In this document: one piece after another, positions 38,901 to 46,483 of the stretch
Layout of the letters: each line of letters starts with the position of its first letter
Position numbering within the stretch: the first letter of the stretch is position 1
DNA from: Bacteroidales bacterium
Lineage (GTDB): Bacteria; Bacteroidota; Bacteroidia; Bacteroidales; UBA932
DNA: 64,000 nt
Reading direction: 5' to 3'
Assembly (NCBI GenBank): GCA_024401745.1
Contig: JAKSKK010000004.1
Coordinates: 1-64,000, forward strand
The notes under the pieces: generated by a model
Told to the model about the DNA's origin: nothing
Database searches by the model: none
The model's input: the letters and a program-made list of their open reading frames with translations, nothing else
Made by a program: the position numbers and the translations under genes

Positions 38901-40361
38901 ATGAAAACCCGTCGTTACCTGCTTCTTTGCCTTGCATTGCTCAGCCTTGCCTCTTGCAGAAAGGAAGAACCCGATGTGCTTCTGACCGAGAAGCATTACA
39001 TCAACACTTTCGCATGCAGCATGATGTCGACCTACTATCTGTGGGTCGACGAGGTCAAGTCTTCGTTGCAGAGCTGGCTGGAATCCGACGACCCGGTGCA
39101 GAAGGTCAAGGACTCACGCTACAAGGACGCCAAGGGCAATGATATCGACAAGTGGACTCAGATGCTCACCTCGTATTCTTCGATGATCGGCTCAATGAGC
39201 GGCGATGTCGTGAGCTATGGCTATGACTTCCTCTTCTACCGGCTTCAGCAGAATTCAGATGCCCTCTGCGCCGTGGTCACTTTCTGCTATCCCGGCACGC
39301 CTGCTGCCGAGGCGTCCATCAAGCGCGGTGACGTCATTGTGAAGATAAACGGCATGAACATAACCACTGAGAATTATCAGGATCTGTATTATTCCGATTT
39401 CAAAGGAGGTCTCGAGTGCGTTCTGACCATGCTTGACGGCAGGAGCGTCACTCTGAAGGCTCGTGGCTTCTACGAGAATCCCGTGCTCGAGTGCAAGACC
39501 TTCGACTGCGGCAGCAAGAAGGTCGGCTATCTTCATTATACGAGCTTCACCATAGCCAGCTGTCAGGATCTTATCGACGCCTGCCGGACGTTGAAGGATG
39601 AGGGTATCTCGGAACTGGTACTCGATCTCAGATACAACAGCGGAGGATATGTCCTGACCGAGAATCTGCTGGCTTCGATGCTCGCGCCCGCCGAAGCAGT
39701 CGAGAATGCGGAACTCTACATGGTTGACGTATACAACAGCAGACTGGCGGAAGCCTGGGGCGAGAGCGAGACGCATTTCTCGACAGAATTCTCCGCTACC
39801 ATCGACGGACGGCAGTACAGCTACTCTACGAGCGGCTGCAATCTCGGCATCGACAAGCTCTATGTGCTGACCAGCAGCCTTTCGGCATCGGCTTCCGAGA
39901 GCCTGATCTGCGGTCTGCGCCCCTATCTGCCTATAGAAATCATAGGCGAGCAGACTTCAGGGAAGTATTGCGCCGGCATCGTGGAGAGCGCGACCGACTG
40001 GTATACCGAGAACCGTGAGGGCCTGGAAGAGAATGACGTCGACGTTACCGAGGCTCTCGGATACTGCGGCGACTGGGGCATATATGTCATGATAAGCCGC
40101 TATGCCGACAAGAACAAGGAAACGCCCTGCATGCCCGACGGTTTCATCCCCGATATGAAGCTTACAGACACTCCGGAGGACGGGATAGCCCTTGGCGACC
40201 CTTCCGAGTCACTCCTTCACTATGCTCTTGTGAAGGCTGGATACCCTGACTCTCCAAAAGCAAAGACCTCCCAGGTCGGAAGGTCTTTTCAGAAGTGTGG
40301 GGATCAGCCCGGGCGTCAGCCGTATCGTCTGCTGCTGCCCGAAAGTCTGGGCTCCCTATAG
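38901..40361 (+). CDS. S41-family (C-terminal processing) peptidase lipoprotein
   Basis: The 486-residue lipoprotein (LLSLASC, Cys19) has a PDZ segment (AAEASIKRGDVIVKINGMNI), the S41 core LVLDLRYNSGGYV, the catalytic Ser within SLSASASES (about 328-334) and the general-base Lys in GEQTSGKYCAG. It should cut unfolded or peptide substrates in the envelope. After the likely native end (ALVKAGYPDS, about residue 450) the frame runs on for about 35 residues through a hairpin terminator and 6 bp into the convergent aldo/keto reductase gene, suggesting a lost stop codon. It is the last gene of the protease-rich run. Confidence 0.9.
   Translation: MKTRRYLLLCLALLSLASCRKEEPDVLLTEKHYINTFACSMMSTYYLWVDEVKSSLQSWLESDDPVQKVKDSRYKDAKGNDIDKWTQMLTSYSSMIGSMSGDVVSYGYDFLFYRLQQNSDALCAVVTFCYPGTPAAEASIKRGDVIVKINGMNITTENYQDLYYSDFKGGLECVLTMLDGRSVTLKARGFYENPVLECKTFDCGSKKVGYLHYTSFTIASCQDLIDACRTLKDEGISELVLDLRYNSGGYVLTENLLASMLAPAEAVENAELYMVDVYNSRLAEAWGESETHFSTEFSATIDGRQYSYSTSGCNLGIDKLYVLTSSLSASASESLICGLRPYLPIEIIGEQTSGKYCAGIVESATDWYTENREGLEENDVDVTEALGYCGDWGIYVMISRYADKNKETPCMPDGFIPDMKLTDTPEDGIALGDPSESLLHYALVKAGYPDSPKAKTSQVGRSFQKCGDQPGRQPYRLLLPESLGSL
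40262..40289. terminator. Bidirectional hairpin terminator inside a gene tail
   Basis: AAAGACCT (40262-40269) pairs with AGGTCTTT (40281-40288), with T-rich tracts on both strands. It lies between convergent transcripts but within the 3' end of the S41 peptidase frame. Confidence 0.6.
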
Positions 40362-41678
40362 CAGTTCCTGCTTCAGTTTCTCGACATAGTCGTCGATCTT
40401 CTTGAGCTCTGCAGGTATCCTGATGCGCTGCGGGCATTCCTTCATGCACTGTCCGCAGGCGATGCAGTGGTCGGCCTGGCGTATGGTCGGGATAGCCTTG
40501 TTATATGACAGCAGATACTTCCTGCGGGCGCGCACATAGTCCTTCTGCTCCTTCGAGCTCACGTAGGTGGCCTCGTTCACGGTCTTGTTGTAGAAGGCGA
40601 AGATTCCGGGGATGTCGATTCCGTAAGGGCAGGGCATGCAGTAGTTGCAGGCGGTGCAGTCCACGAGCGGATATTTCTTGAAAGTCTCGGCAATCTCGTC
40701 AAGCATGGCGAGCTCCTCTTCGCTGAGGGGCTTGAAGCCCAGATATGTGCTGAGGTTGTCCTGCAGGTGCTCCATGTAGGTCATGCCGCTGAGCACGGTC
40801 AGGACCCTGGGATATGTTCCGCAGAAGCGGAATGCCCACGATGCCACCGACCTGCCCGGCTCGCGCTCCTTCATGCACTGTGCAAGGGGTGCGGGCACGC
40901 TGCCGAGCTTGCCGCCCAGCAGGGGCTCCATGATCACGACAGGAATTTCCAGGGCGTCGAGCATGTCGTAAAGTTCCTTTGCCGGGCCCTCGAACCAGTC
41001 GATGTAGTTCATCTGTATCTGCACGAAGTTCCAGTGGTAGGTCTCGTGCAGCTCGAGCAGTTCCTTCAGGCCTTCGGGCGAACCGTGGAACGAGAAGCCC
41101 AGGTTGCGTATGTGGCCCTTCTCCCTTTCCTCGAGCAGGAAGGGCATGATGCCTGTGTCGCCGAAGCGGGTGTCGAAGGTCTTGCGGTTGCCTATTGAGT
41201 GCAGCAGGTAATAGTCTATATGGTCGGTCTGGTAGATGCGCAGCGACTCCTGATACATCTTCTTCGAGTTCTCGAGGGTCCAGTTCGAGAAGTTGGACAT
41301 CTTGGTGGCGAGCAGCCACTTCTCTCTCGGATGCCTGTTCAGGGCGATGGAGGTCGCGGTCTCGCACTCTCCGCCGAGGTAGGTGGGGGAGGCGTCGAAA
41401 TAGTTCACGCCATGCTCGATGGCGAAGTCGACCATCTCGTTGACCTTCTGCTGGTCGATGACCTTCTTCCCGTCCTCAGCCTCGACCATGGGCCAGCGCA
41501 TGCAGCCGTAGCCCAGAAGGCTCACACCGGGGAAGTTCTGTGCCATCTCGCCGCTGAGTTCAGGGGCGTTCTTCGGCTCTTCGATCGCGCTCTTCGCTGC
41601 TTTGGGCGCGCAAGCGGCAACTCCAAGGACTGCGGCACCTGTGCCCGCGGTCTTGATAAAGTCTCGTCTATTCATCAT
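40356..41678 (-). CDS. Aldo/keto reductase with C-terminal 4Fe-4S ferredoxin domain
   Basis: The 440-residue protein has a Tat signal (NRRDFIKTAGTGAAVLG) with a following AAC lipobox-like site. The AKR barrel comes next (LGYGCMRWP, GVNYFDASPTYLGGECE, DHIDYYLLHSIGN), and then a C-terminal two-cluster ferredoxin domain (CTACNYCMPCPYGIDIP and CIACGQCMKECPQRIRIP). It would be an exported, iron-sulfur-linked reductase. It overlaps by 11 bp the end of a membrane polyferredoxin gene, which probably passes electrons to it. The substrate is unknown. Confidence 0.9.
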   Translation of the reverse strand: MMNRRDFIKTAGTGAAVLGVAACAPKAAKSAIEEPKNAPELSGEMAQNFPGVSLLGYGCMRWPMVEAEDGKKVIDQQKVNEMVDFAIEHGVNYFDASPTYLGGECETATSIALNRHPREKWLLATKMSNFSNWTLENSKKMYQESLRIYQTDHIDYYLLHSIGNRKTFDTRFGDTGIMPFLLEEREKGHIRNLGFSFHGSPEGLKELLELHETYHWNFVQIQMNYIDWFEGPAKELYDMLDALEIPVVIMEPLLGGKLGSVPAPLAQCMKEREPGRSVASWAFRFCGTYPRVLTVLSGMTYMEHLQDNLSTYLGFKPLSEEELAMLDEIAETFKKYPLVDCTACNYCMPCPYGIDIPGIFAFYNKTVNEATYVSSKEQKDYVRARRKYLLSYNKAIPTIRQADHCIACGQCMKECPQRIRIPAELKKIDDYVEKLKQELL

Positions 41679-43134
41679 GTCTGTGCTCCTCCAATCCGTT
41701 AACTGTTATTGCACTGATAGGCCTTACGGGGCAAAGGAACTCGCACTTTCCGCAGCCTATGCACTGGGTGTCGACCACGGTCGCAAGCTTCTTGCCGTCT
41801 TCGTTGACCATGAGTATGGCTCCGGTAGGGCATATTGTGCTGCACTTGCCGCAGCCTATGCAGAGCTCGTCGTTGACCTCGGCGAATCCTATGTGTATGC
41901 TGAGCTTCTCCTCCTTGCTGACCGGGCGGATGGCTCCGGCGGGGCAGACGTCGCCGCAGACCGTGCATTCGGGGCGGCAGAAGCCTTTCTCGTAGCCCAT
42001 TTCAGGCTGGAGAAGATGCTTGATGTCAGTGCTGGGGCGAAGGACTCCGTTGGGACAGTTGGATACGCAGAGCTGGCAGGCGGTGCACTTGCTGTAGAAG
42101 TCCTCGACGCTCTCGGCTCCCGGGGGAACCAGGCGGCCGTAGCGCTCGGGAACCTGCTTCTCGGCCACTTCAGCCAATCCACCGTCCTTGCGCTTTTCCT
42201 GTGCCTTTGCGATGCTGCCGGCACCAAGTACCAGTGCCGTGGTTGCTATGAATGCGCGGCGGCTTGCGCCGTCTTCATTATTTTCCTTTTTCTCTTTTGT
42301 CTTCAAGCCAAAACTTATCGCGCCTTCCTTACAGCGTCCGATGCAGTCGAAGCAGTCGATGCAGCGGCTGTAGTCGATGGTGCGGGTCTCGGTATCGAGG
42401 CAGGCTGCCTTGCAGCCGCGGCCGCAGCGCCCGCATTCGACGCACTTGCTCTCGTCGATGCGTATCTTGAAGAGGCTGCAGCGGCTGAGGAGCCCGAGCA
42501 GGGTGCCCACAGGGCAGATGTTGCTGCACCATGCGCGTCCCCATATCCATGCGCACACGCCAATGATGACCAGCGTGGCGGCTGCCGTGATGAGCAGTGC
42601 GGGAACGATGCTCTGGCCTTCTGAGAGGCCCACGATGCTGCGGACCATCCTGCCGTATGCGCTGTAGGGCTCGATGAGGGCCACGAACAGCTGTATGCCG
42701 GTGAAGATCGCGATGGCGGTCAGGGTGAACATGCCGTAGCGCACGATCCTGCGTTCCTTGTTGAACTTGAAGTGCTTGACCTCAGGCTTGATGGTGCTGA
42801 CGGGGCCGACCTCCTTGCCTTCCTTGCGGGCCTGGGCGGCCTTCTGGAAGCGCTTTACGTTGATCTTGTTGGCTATGAGGCCTACCTGCCTGCGTATCCA
42901 GATGACCACGTCCTGGAACACGCCCAGGGGGCAGATCACCGAGCAGTAGATGCGCCCGAACAGCAGGGTGAGCAGCACGATGCCGCCTGTCACGATGAAG
43001 TTTCCTGCAAGGCATGAAGGCAGGAACTGGAGCTTTGCCATCCATCCCCACCACTGCTGGCCGATGCCCACCAGCAACAGCGTGATTCCCACGAAGAACA
43101 ACGCTGCAAGTGCGATTCTGATTTTGCGTAACAT
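41668..43134 (-). CDS. Membrane polyferredoxin (NapH-like plus multiple 4Fe-4S domains)
   Basis: The 488-residue protein starts at the ATG ending at 43134 (MLRKIRIALAALFFVGITLL); the frame is open 58 codons further upstream without meaning. About four to five membrane helices carry NapH-like CxxxCP motifs (GRIYCSVICPLGVFQD, GRAWCSNICPVGTLLG). Ferredoxin motifs follow: CVECGRCGRGCKAAC, CIDCFDCIGRC, CTACQLCVSNCP, CTVCGDVCP, CIGCGKCSTICP and CIGCGKCEFLCP. A Tat-like RRAFIATTALVLGAG lies mid-protein. It should move electrons across the membrane towards the exported aldo/keto reductase. Confidence 0.85.
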   Translation of the reverse strand: MLRKIRIALAALFFVGITLLLVGIGQQWWGWMAKLQFLPSCLAGNFIVTGGIVLLTLLFGRIYCSVICPLGVFQDVVIWIRRQVGLIANKINVKRFQKAAQARKEGKEVGPVSTIKPEVKHFKFNKERRIVRYGMFTLTAIAIFTGIQLFVALIEPYSAYGRMVRSIVGLSEGQSIVPALLITAAATLVIIGVCAWIWGRAWCSNICPVGTLLGLLSRCSLFKIRIDESKCVECGRCGRGCKAACLDTETRTIDYSRCIDCFDCIGRCKEGAISFGLKTKEKKENNEDGASRRAFIATTALVLGAGSIAKAQEKRKDGGLAEVAEKQVPERYGRLVPPGAESVEDFYSKCTACQLCVSNCPNGVLRPSTDIKHLLQPEMGYEKGFCRPECTVCGDVCPAGAIRPVSKEEKLSIHIGFAEVNDELCIGCGKCSTICPTGAILMVNEDGKKLATVVDTQCIGCGKCEFLCPVRPISAITVNGLEEHRHDE

Positions 43135-43139
43135 AGATG

Positions 43140-43147
43140 CGAATTTA
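43140..43147 (-). promoter_or_regulatory. -7 promoter box TAAATTCG (minus strand), leaderless arrangement
   Basis: On the minus strand TAAATTCG is followed by CATCT and the ATG of the polyferredoxin gene, so the box begins 13 bases before the start codon. Confidence 0.45.
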
Positions 43148-43168
43148 ACAAAATTCGCTGAATTGCTG

Positions 43169-43176
43169 TATCTTTG
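43169..43176 (+). promoter_or_regulatory. -7 promoter box TATCTTTG, leaderless arrangement
   Basis: TATCTTTG begins 12 bases before ATG 43181 and is followed by CCGC. It is divergent from the minus-strand box at 43140. Confidence 0.55.
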
Positions 43177-43180
43177 CCGC

Positions 43181-43822
43181 ATGAAAAACATTGTAATTCT
43201 GGCAGCGGGTGAGTATCCCCGCAGAGAGTATCCGAAATGGCTGCTCGACAGCGCCGACGTGGTCGTGTGCTGCGACAGCGCGATAGAGGGGCTGCTGCGC
43301 CGTGGCAAGGATGCCGACGTGGTGGTGGGAGACTTCGATTCCGTTGCCGGCAGGCACCTTCAGCGCACGAAGGCCAAGGTCGTCAGGAATGCCGACCAGG
43401 AGTGCAACGACCTCACGAAGGCGTTCAGATACGTCCTTGAGAACTATCCCGATGTGACTGACATACACATACTTGGCGCCACCGGCAAGTCGGAGGCGCA
43501 TACCGTCGGCAACCTTTCCCTGCTGATGCAGTACGAGCAGGACTACCAGCTTTCGCAGAGGGGGATAAAGCTCGACATGGTGTCTGACTATTCCACCTCG
43601 TTCGCAATCACCGACAGCACCGAGCTGCACCTCGGGGCAGGCAGGCGGATATCGATCTTCTCTCCCGACGTCACTCTCAGGATAAAGTCCCGCGGCCTCA
43701 CCTGGCCGTTGGACTCAGTGGTGTTCGACAACTGGTGGAAAGCCACCCTCAACATAGCCTCCGAAGACGTGGTGGAACTGACTTTCAGCCATCCTTCCAT
43801 GGCTCTGGTGATTCTGGATTAG
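43181..43822 (+). CDS. Thiamine pyrophosphokinase
   Basis: The 213-residue enzyme transfers pyrophosphate from ATP to thiamine, making thiamine diphosphate in the cytoplasm. Family features are the N-terminal CCDSAIEGLL and DVVVGDFDSV (metal and ATP site), DQECNDLTKAF, the glycine-rich HILGATGKSEAHTVGN and the C-terminal RIKSRGLTWPLD. I start it at ATG 43181, just after a promoter box. The gene is single, divergent from the polyferredoxin and 51 bp upstream of alaS, which has its own promoter box. Confidence 0.9.
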   Translation: MKNIVILAAGEYPRREYPKWLLDSADVVVCCDSAIEGLLRRGKDADVVVGDFDSVAGRHLQRTKAKVVRNADQECNDLTKAFRYVLENYPDVTDIHILGATGKSEAHTVGNLSLLMQYEQDYQLSQRGIKLDMVSDYSTSFAITDSTELHLGAGRRISIFSPDVTLRIKSRGLTWPLDSVVFDNWWKATLNIASEDVVELTFSHPSMALVILD

Positions 43823-43842
43823 CATCCTACCGAAAAAATATG

Positions 43843-43850
43843 TATTTTTG
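43843..43850 (+). promoter_or_regulatory. -7 promoter box TATTTTTG of alaS
   Basis: TATTTTTG fits TAnnTTTG and ends 23 bases before the alaS ATG at 43874. Confidence 0.55.
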
Positions 43851-43873
43851 TAGATTGTTTAATTTGCAACATT

Positions 43874-46480
43874 ATGACCTCTAAAGAAATCAGGCAGAAA
43901 TTCCTGGACTTTTTCGCTTCAAAGGGCCACGTAGTGGTTCCCAGCGCCCCCATGGTAGTCAAGAACGACCCCACATTGATGTTCACCAATGCGGGCATGA
44001 ACCAGTTCAAAGACATATTCCTTGGCAACAGCAAGACCAAGTTCTACCGTGCCGCCGACTCGCAGAAGTGCCTCCGCGTGAGCGGAAAGCACAATGACCT
44101 CGAGGAAGTGGGCCACGACACATATCATCACACGATGTTCGAGATGCTCGGAAACTGGAGTTTCGGCGACTATTTCAAGACCGAGGCCATCGACTGGGCA
44201 TGGGAGCTCCTCACCGAGGTGTACGGAATCGACAAGAGCATACTCTATGCAACCATCTTCGAAGGTTCCGACGAGTGCCCTCTCGACCTCGAGGCAAAGG
44301 CAGCATGGCTCAAGCATCTTCCCGAGGACCACATCGTCCTTGGCAACAAGCACGACAACTTCTGGGAGATGGGCGATACAGGTCCCTGCGGCCCCTGCTC
44401 AGAGATACATATCGACATCCGCACTCCCGAGGAGAAGGCATCCGGCATCCTCGGCCGTGACCTCGTGAACCAGAGCGACCCTCACGTGATCGAGATCTGG
44501 AACCTCGTGTTCATGGAATTCGAGCGCAAGGCCGACGGTCATCTCGAGAACCTGCCCGCAAAGAACATCGACACCGGCATGGGCTTCGAGCGCCTCTGCT
44601 CAGTGCTCCAGGGCAAGAACTCCAACTACGATTCAGACGTGTTCACCGGCATGCTCGGCAAGATAGGCGAGCTCTCAGGACACAAGTACGGCGAGAGCAA
44701 GGACACCGACGTGGCAATGCGCGTGATCGCCGACCATATCCGTGCAATCTCCTTCAGCATCGCTGACGGCCAGCTTCCCAGCAACGTGAAGGCCGGCTAC
44801 GTCATCCGCCGAATCCTCCGCCGTGCAGTACGCTATGGCTATACCTTCCTCGGCCTGAACGAGCCTTTCCTCTGCCGTCTCGTTCCTCAGCTCATCGACG
44901 ACATGGGCGAGGCATATCCCGAGATCGTTAAGCAGCAGAAACTCATCGAGAACGTCATCCGCGAGGAGGAGATGGCATTCCTACGCACCCTCGACCGCGG
45001 CATCAAGCTGCTCGACGAGTGCATGGAGGCAGCCGTCGACACAAAGACCATAGCCGGAACAGACGCATTCAAGCTCTATGACACCTACGGATTCCCCATC
45101 GACCTTACCGAGCTCATCGCTACCGAGAAGGGCTACAAGGTCGACCTCGAGGGCTTCCAGGTCGAGCTCGGCAAGCAGAAGGAGCGCGCCCGCAACGCCA
45201 CCGCCAACGAGTTCGGCGACTGGACCGAGTACTATCCCGGCGAATGCGAGTTCGTAGGATATGACAAGCTCACCACTCACGGATGCCACCTGCTCAAGCA
45301 GCGCACCGTTGTCCAGAAGAACAAGGAGATGCTCCAGCTCGTCTTCGACTACACTCCCTTCTATGGTGAGATGGGTGGCGAGGTAGGCGACACAGGCTAC
45401 ATCCTCAGCGCAGACGGCGAGAAGGTCGCCATCCTCAATACCATCAAGGAGAACAACCTCACCGTGCACATCGCAGAGCGTCTGCCCAAGAACTGCACCG
45501 GAGCATTCGAGCTCCATGTGGATGCAGAGCGCAGGCAGCTCGTCGCCAACAACCACAGCTGCACCCACCTTCTCGACCAGGCACTCCGTGAGATCCTCGG
45601 AACCCACGTCGAGCAGAAGGGCTCATACGTTTCCGACAAGTCTCTCCGCTTCGACTTCTCACACTTCGAGAAACTCACCGACGAGCAGATCGCCGCTGTT
45701 GAGAAGCGCGTGAACGAGCTCATCCGCGAGGACTATCCCCTCGAGGAGAACCGCCACGCCACAATGGAGCAGGCAAAGGAGATGGGCGCAATCGCCCTCT
45801 TCGGCGAGAAGTACGGCGACCGCGTGCGCGTGGTCAAGTTCGGCCCCAGCGTCGAGCTCTGCGGCGGCTGCCACACTGCGGCTACCGGTAAGATAGGCAT
45901 GTTCAAGATCCTCAGCGAGTCAGCTATCGCAGCCGGCATACGCCGTATCGAGGCTGTCACTGCCGACGGTGCCGACAAGTTCGTGACCGACCTGCAGAAC
46001 ACCGTCAAGGAGGCCAGGGCAGAGTTCAACAACGCTCCCGACCTTCTCAGCGCCATCCGCAGGCTCATCGAGGAGAACGCAGGATACAAGAAGGCCGCCG
46101 AGGAAGCAGCAGCAAAGCGCGCCCAGATATATGCCGACCGCCTTGCCGAGGAGGCAAAGGAGATCGGAGGCGTGAAGGTTGCCACCTTCACCCGCGGCGA
46201 CGTGGATCCTTCGATCGTAAGGAACGCCCTCACCATACTCCAGAAGCAGGCAGCTGCAACTGCAGCCATCGCTGCATTCGAATATGAGGGCAAGCCGAAC
46301 CTCATGCTCATGTACTCTTCAGACCTTGTTAAGGCCGGCCGCAACGCAGGTGCCGACATCCGCGAGGCAGCCAAGCTCATCCAGGGCGGTGGCGGCGGTC
46401 AGCCCGGTATGGCAACCGCAGGCGGAAAGAACCCTGCAGGCCTCCAGGATGCCCTGAAGGCTCTCCTTGCAAAGTTCTAG
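43874..46480 (+). CDS. alaS: Alanyl-tRNA synthetase
   Basis: The 868-residue class II synthetase has a complete catalytic domain ([43 protein letters not shown]). The editing domain zinc ligands are HSCTH ([11 protein letters not shown]) and CGGCH ([11 protein letters not shown]), and the C-Ala domain ends with [13 protein letters not shown]. It charges tRNA-Ala in the cytoplasm. The next gene starts 3 bp after its stop, so alaS and lptF-fmt are probably cotranscribed. Confidence 0.98.
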   Translation: MTSKEIRQKFLDFFASKGHVVVPSAPMVVKNDPTLMFTNAGMNQFKDIFLGNSKTKFYRAADSQKCLRVSGKHNDLEEVGHDTYHHTMFEMLGNWSFGDYFKTEAIDWAWELLTEVYGIDKSILYATIFEGSDECPLDLEAKAAWLKHLPEDHIVLGNKHDNFWEMGDTGPCGPCSEIHIDIRTPEEKASGILGRDLVNQSDPHVIEIWNLVFMEFERKADGHLENLPAKNIDTGMGFERLCSVLQGKNSNYDSDVFTGMLGKIGELSGHKYGESKDTDVAMRVIADHIRAISFSIADGQLPSNVKAGYVIRRILRRAVRYGYTFLGLNEPFLCRLVPQLIDDMGEAYPEIVKQQKLIENVIREEEMAFLRTLDRGIKLLDECMEAAVDTKTIAGTDAFKLYDTYGFPIDLTELIATEKGYKVDLEGFQVELGKQKERARNATANEFGDWTEYYPGECEFVGYDKLTTHGCHLLKQRTVVQKNKEMLQLVFDYTPFYGEMGGEVGDTGYILSADGEKVAILNTIKENNLTVHIAERLPKNCTGAFELHVDAERRQLVANNHSCTHLLDQALREILGTHVEQKGSYVSDKSLRFDFSHFEKLTDEQIAAVEKRVNELIREDYPLEENRHATMEQAKEMGAIALFGEKYGDRVRVVKFGPSVELCGGCHTAATGKIGMFKILSESAIAAGIRRIEAVTADGADKFVTDLQNTVKEARAEFNNAPDLLSAIRRLIEENAGYKKAAEEAAAKRAQIYADRLAEEAKEIGGVKVATFTRGDVDPSIVRNALTILQKQAAATAAIAAFEYEGKPNLMLMYSSDLVKAGRNAGADIREAAKLIQGGGGGQPGMATAGGKNPAGLQDALKALLAKF

Positions 46481-46483
46481 CGC

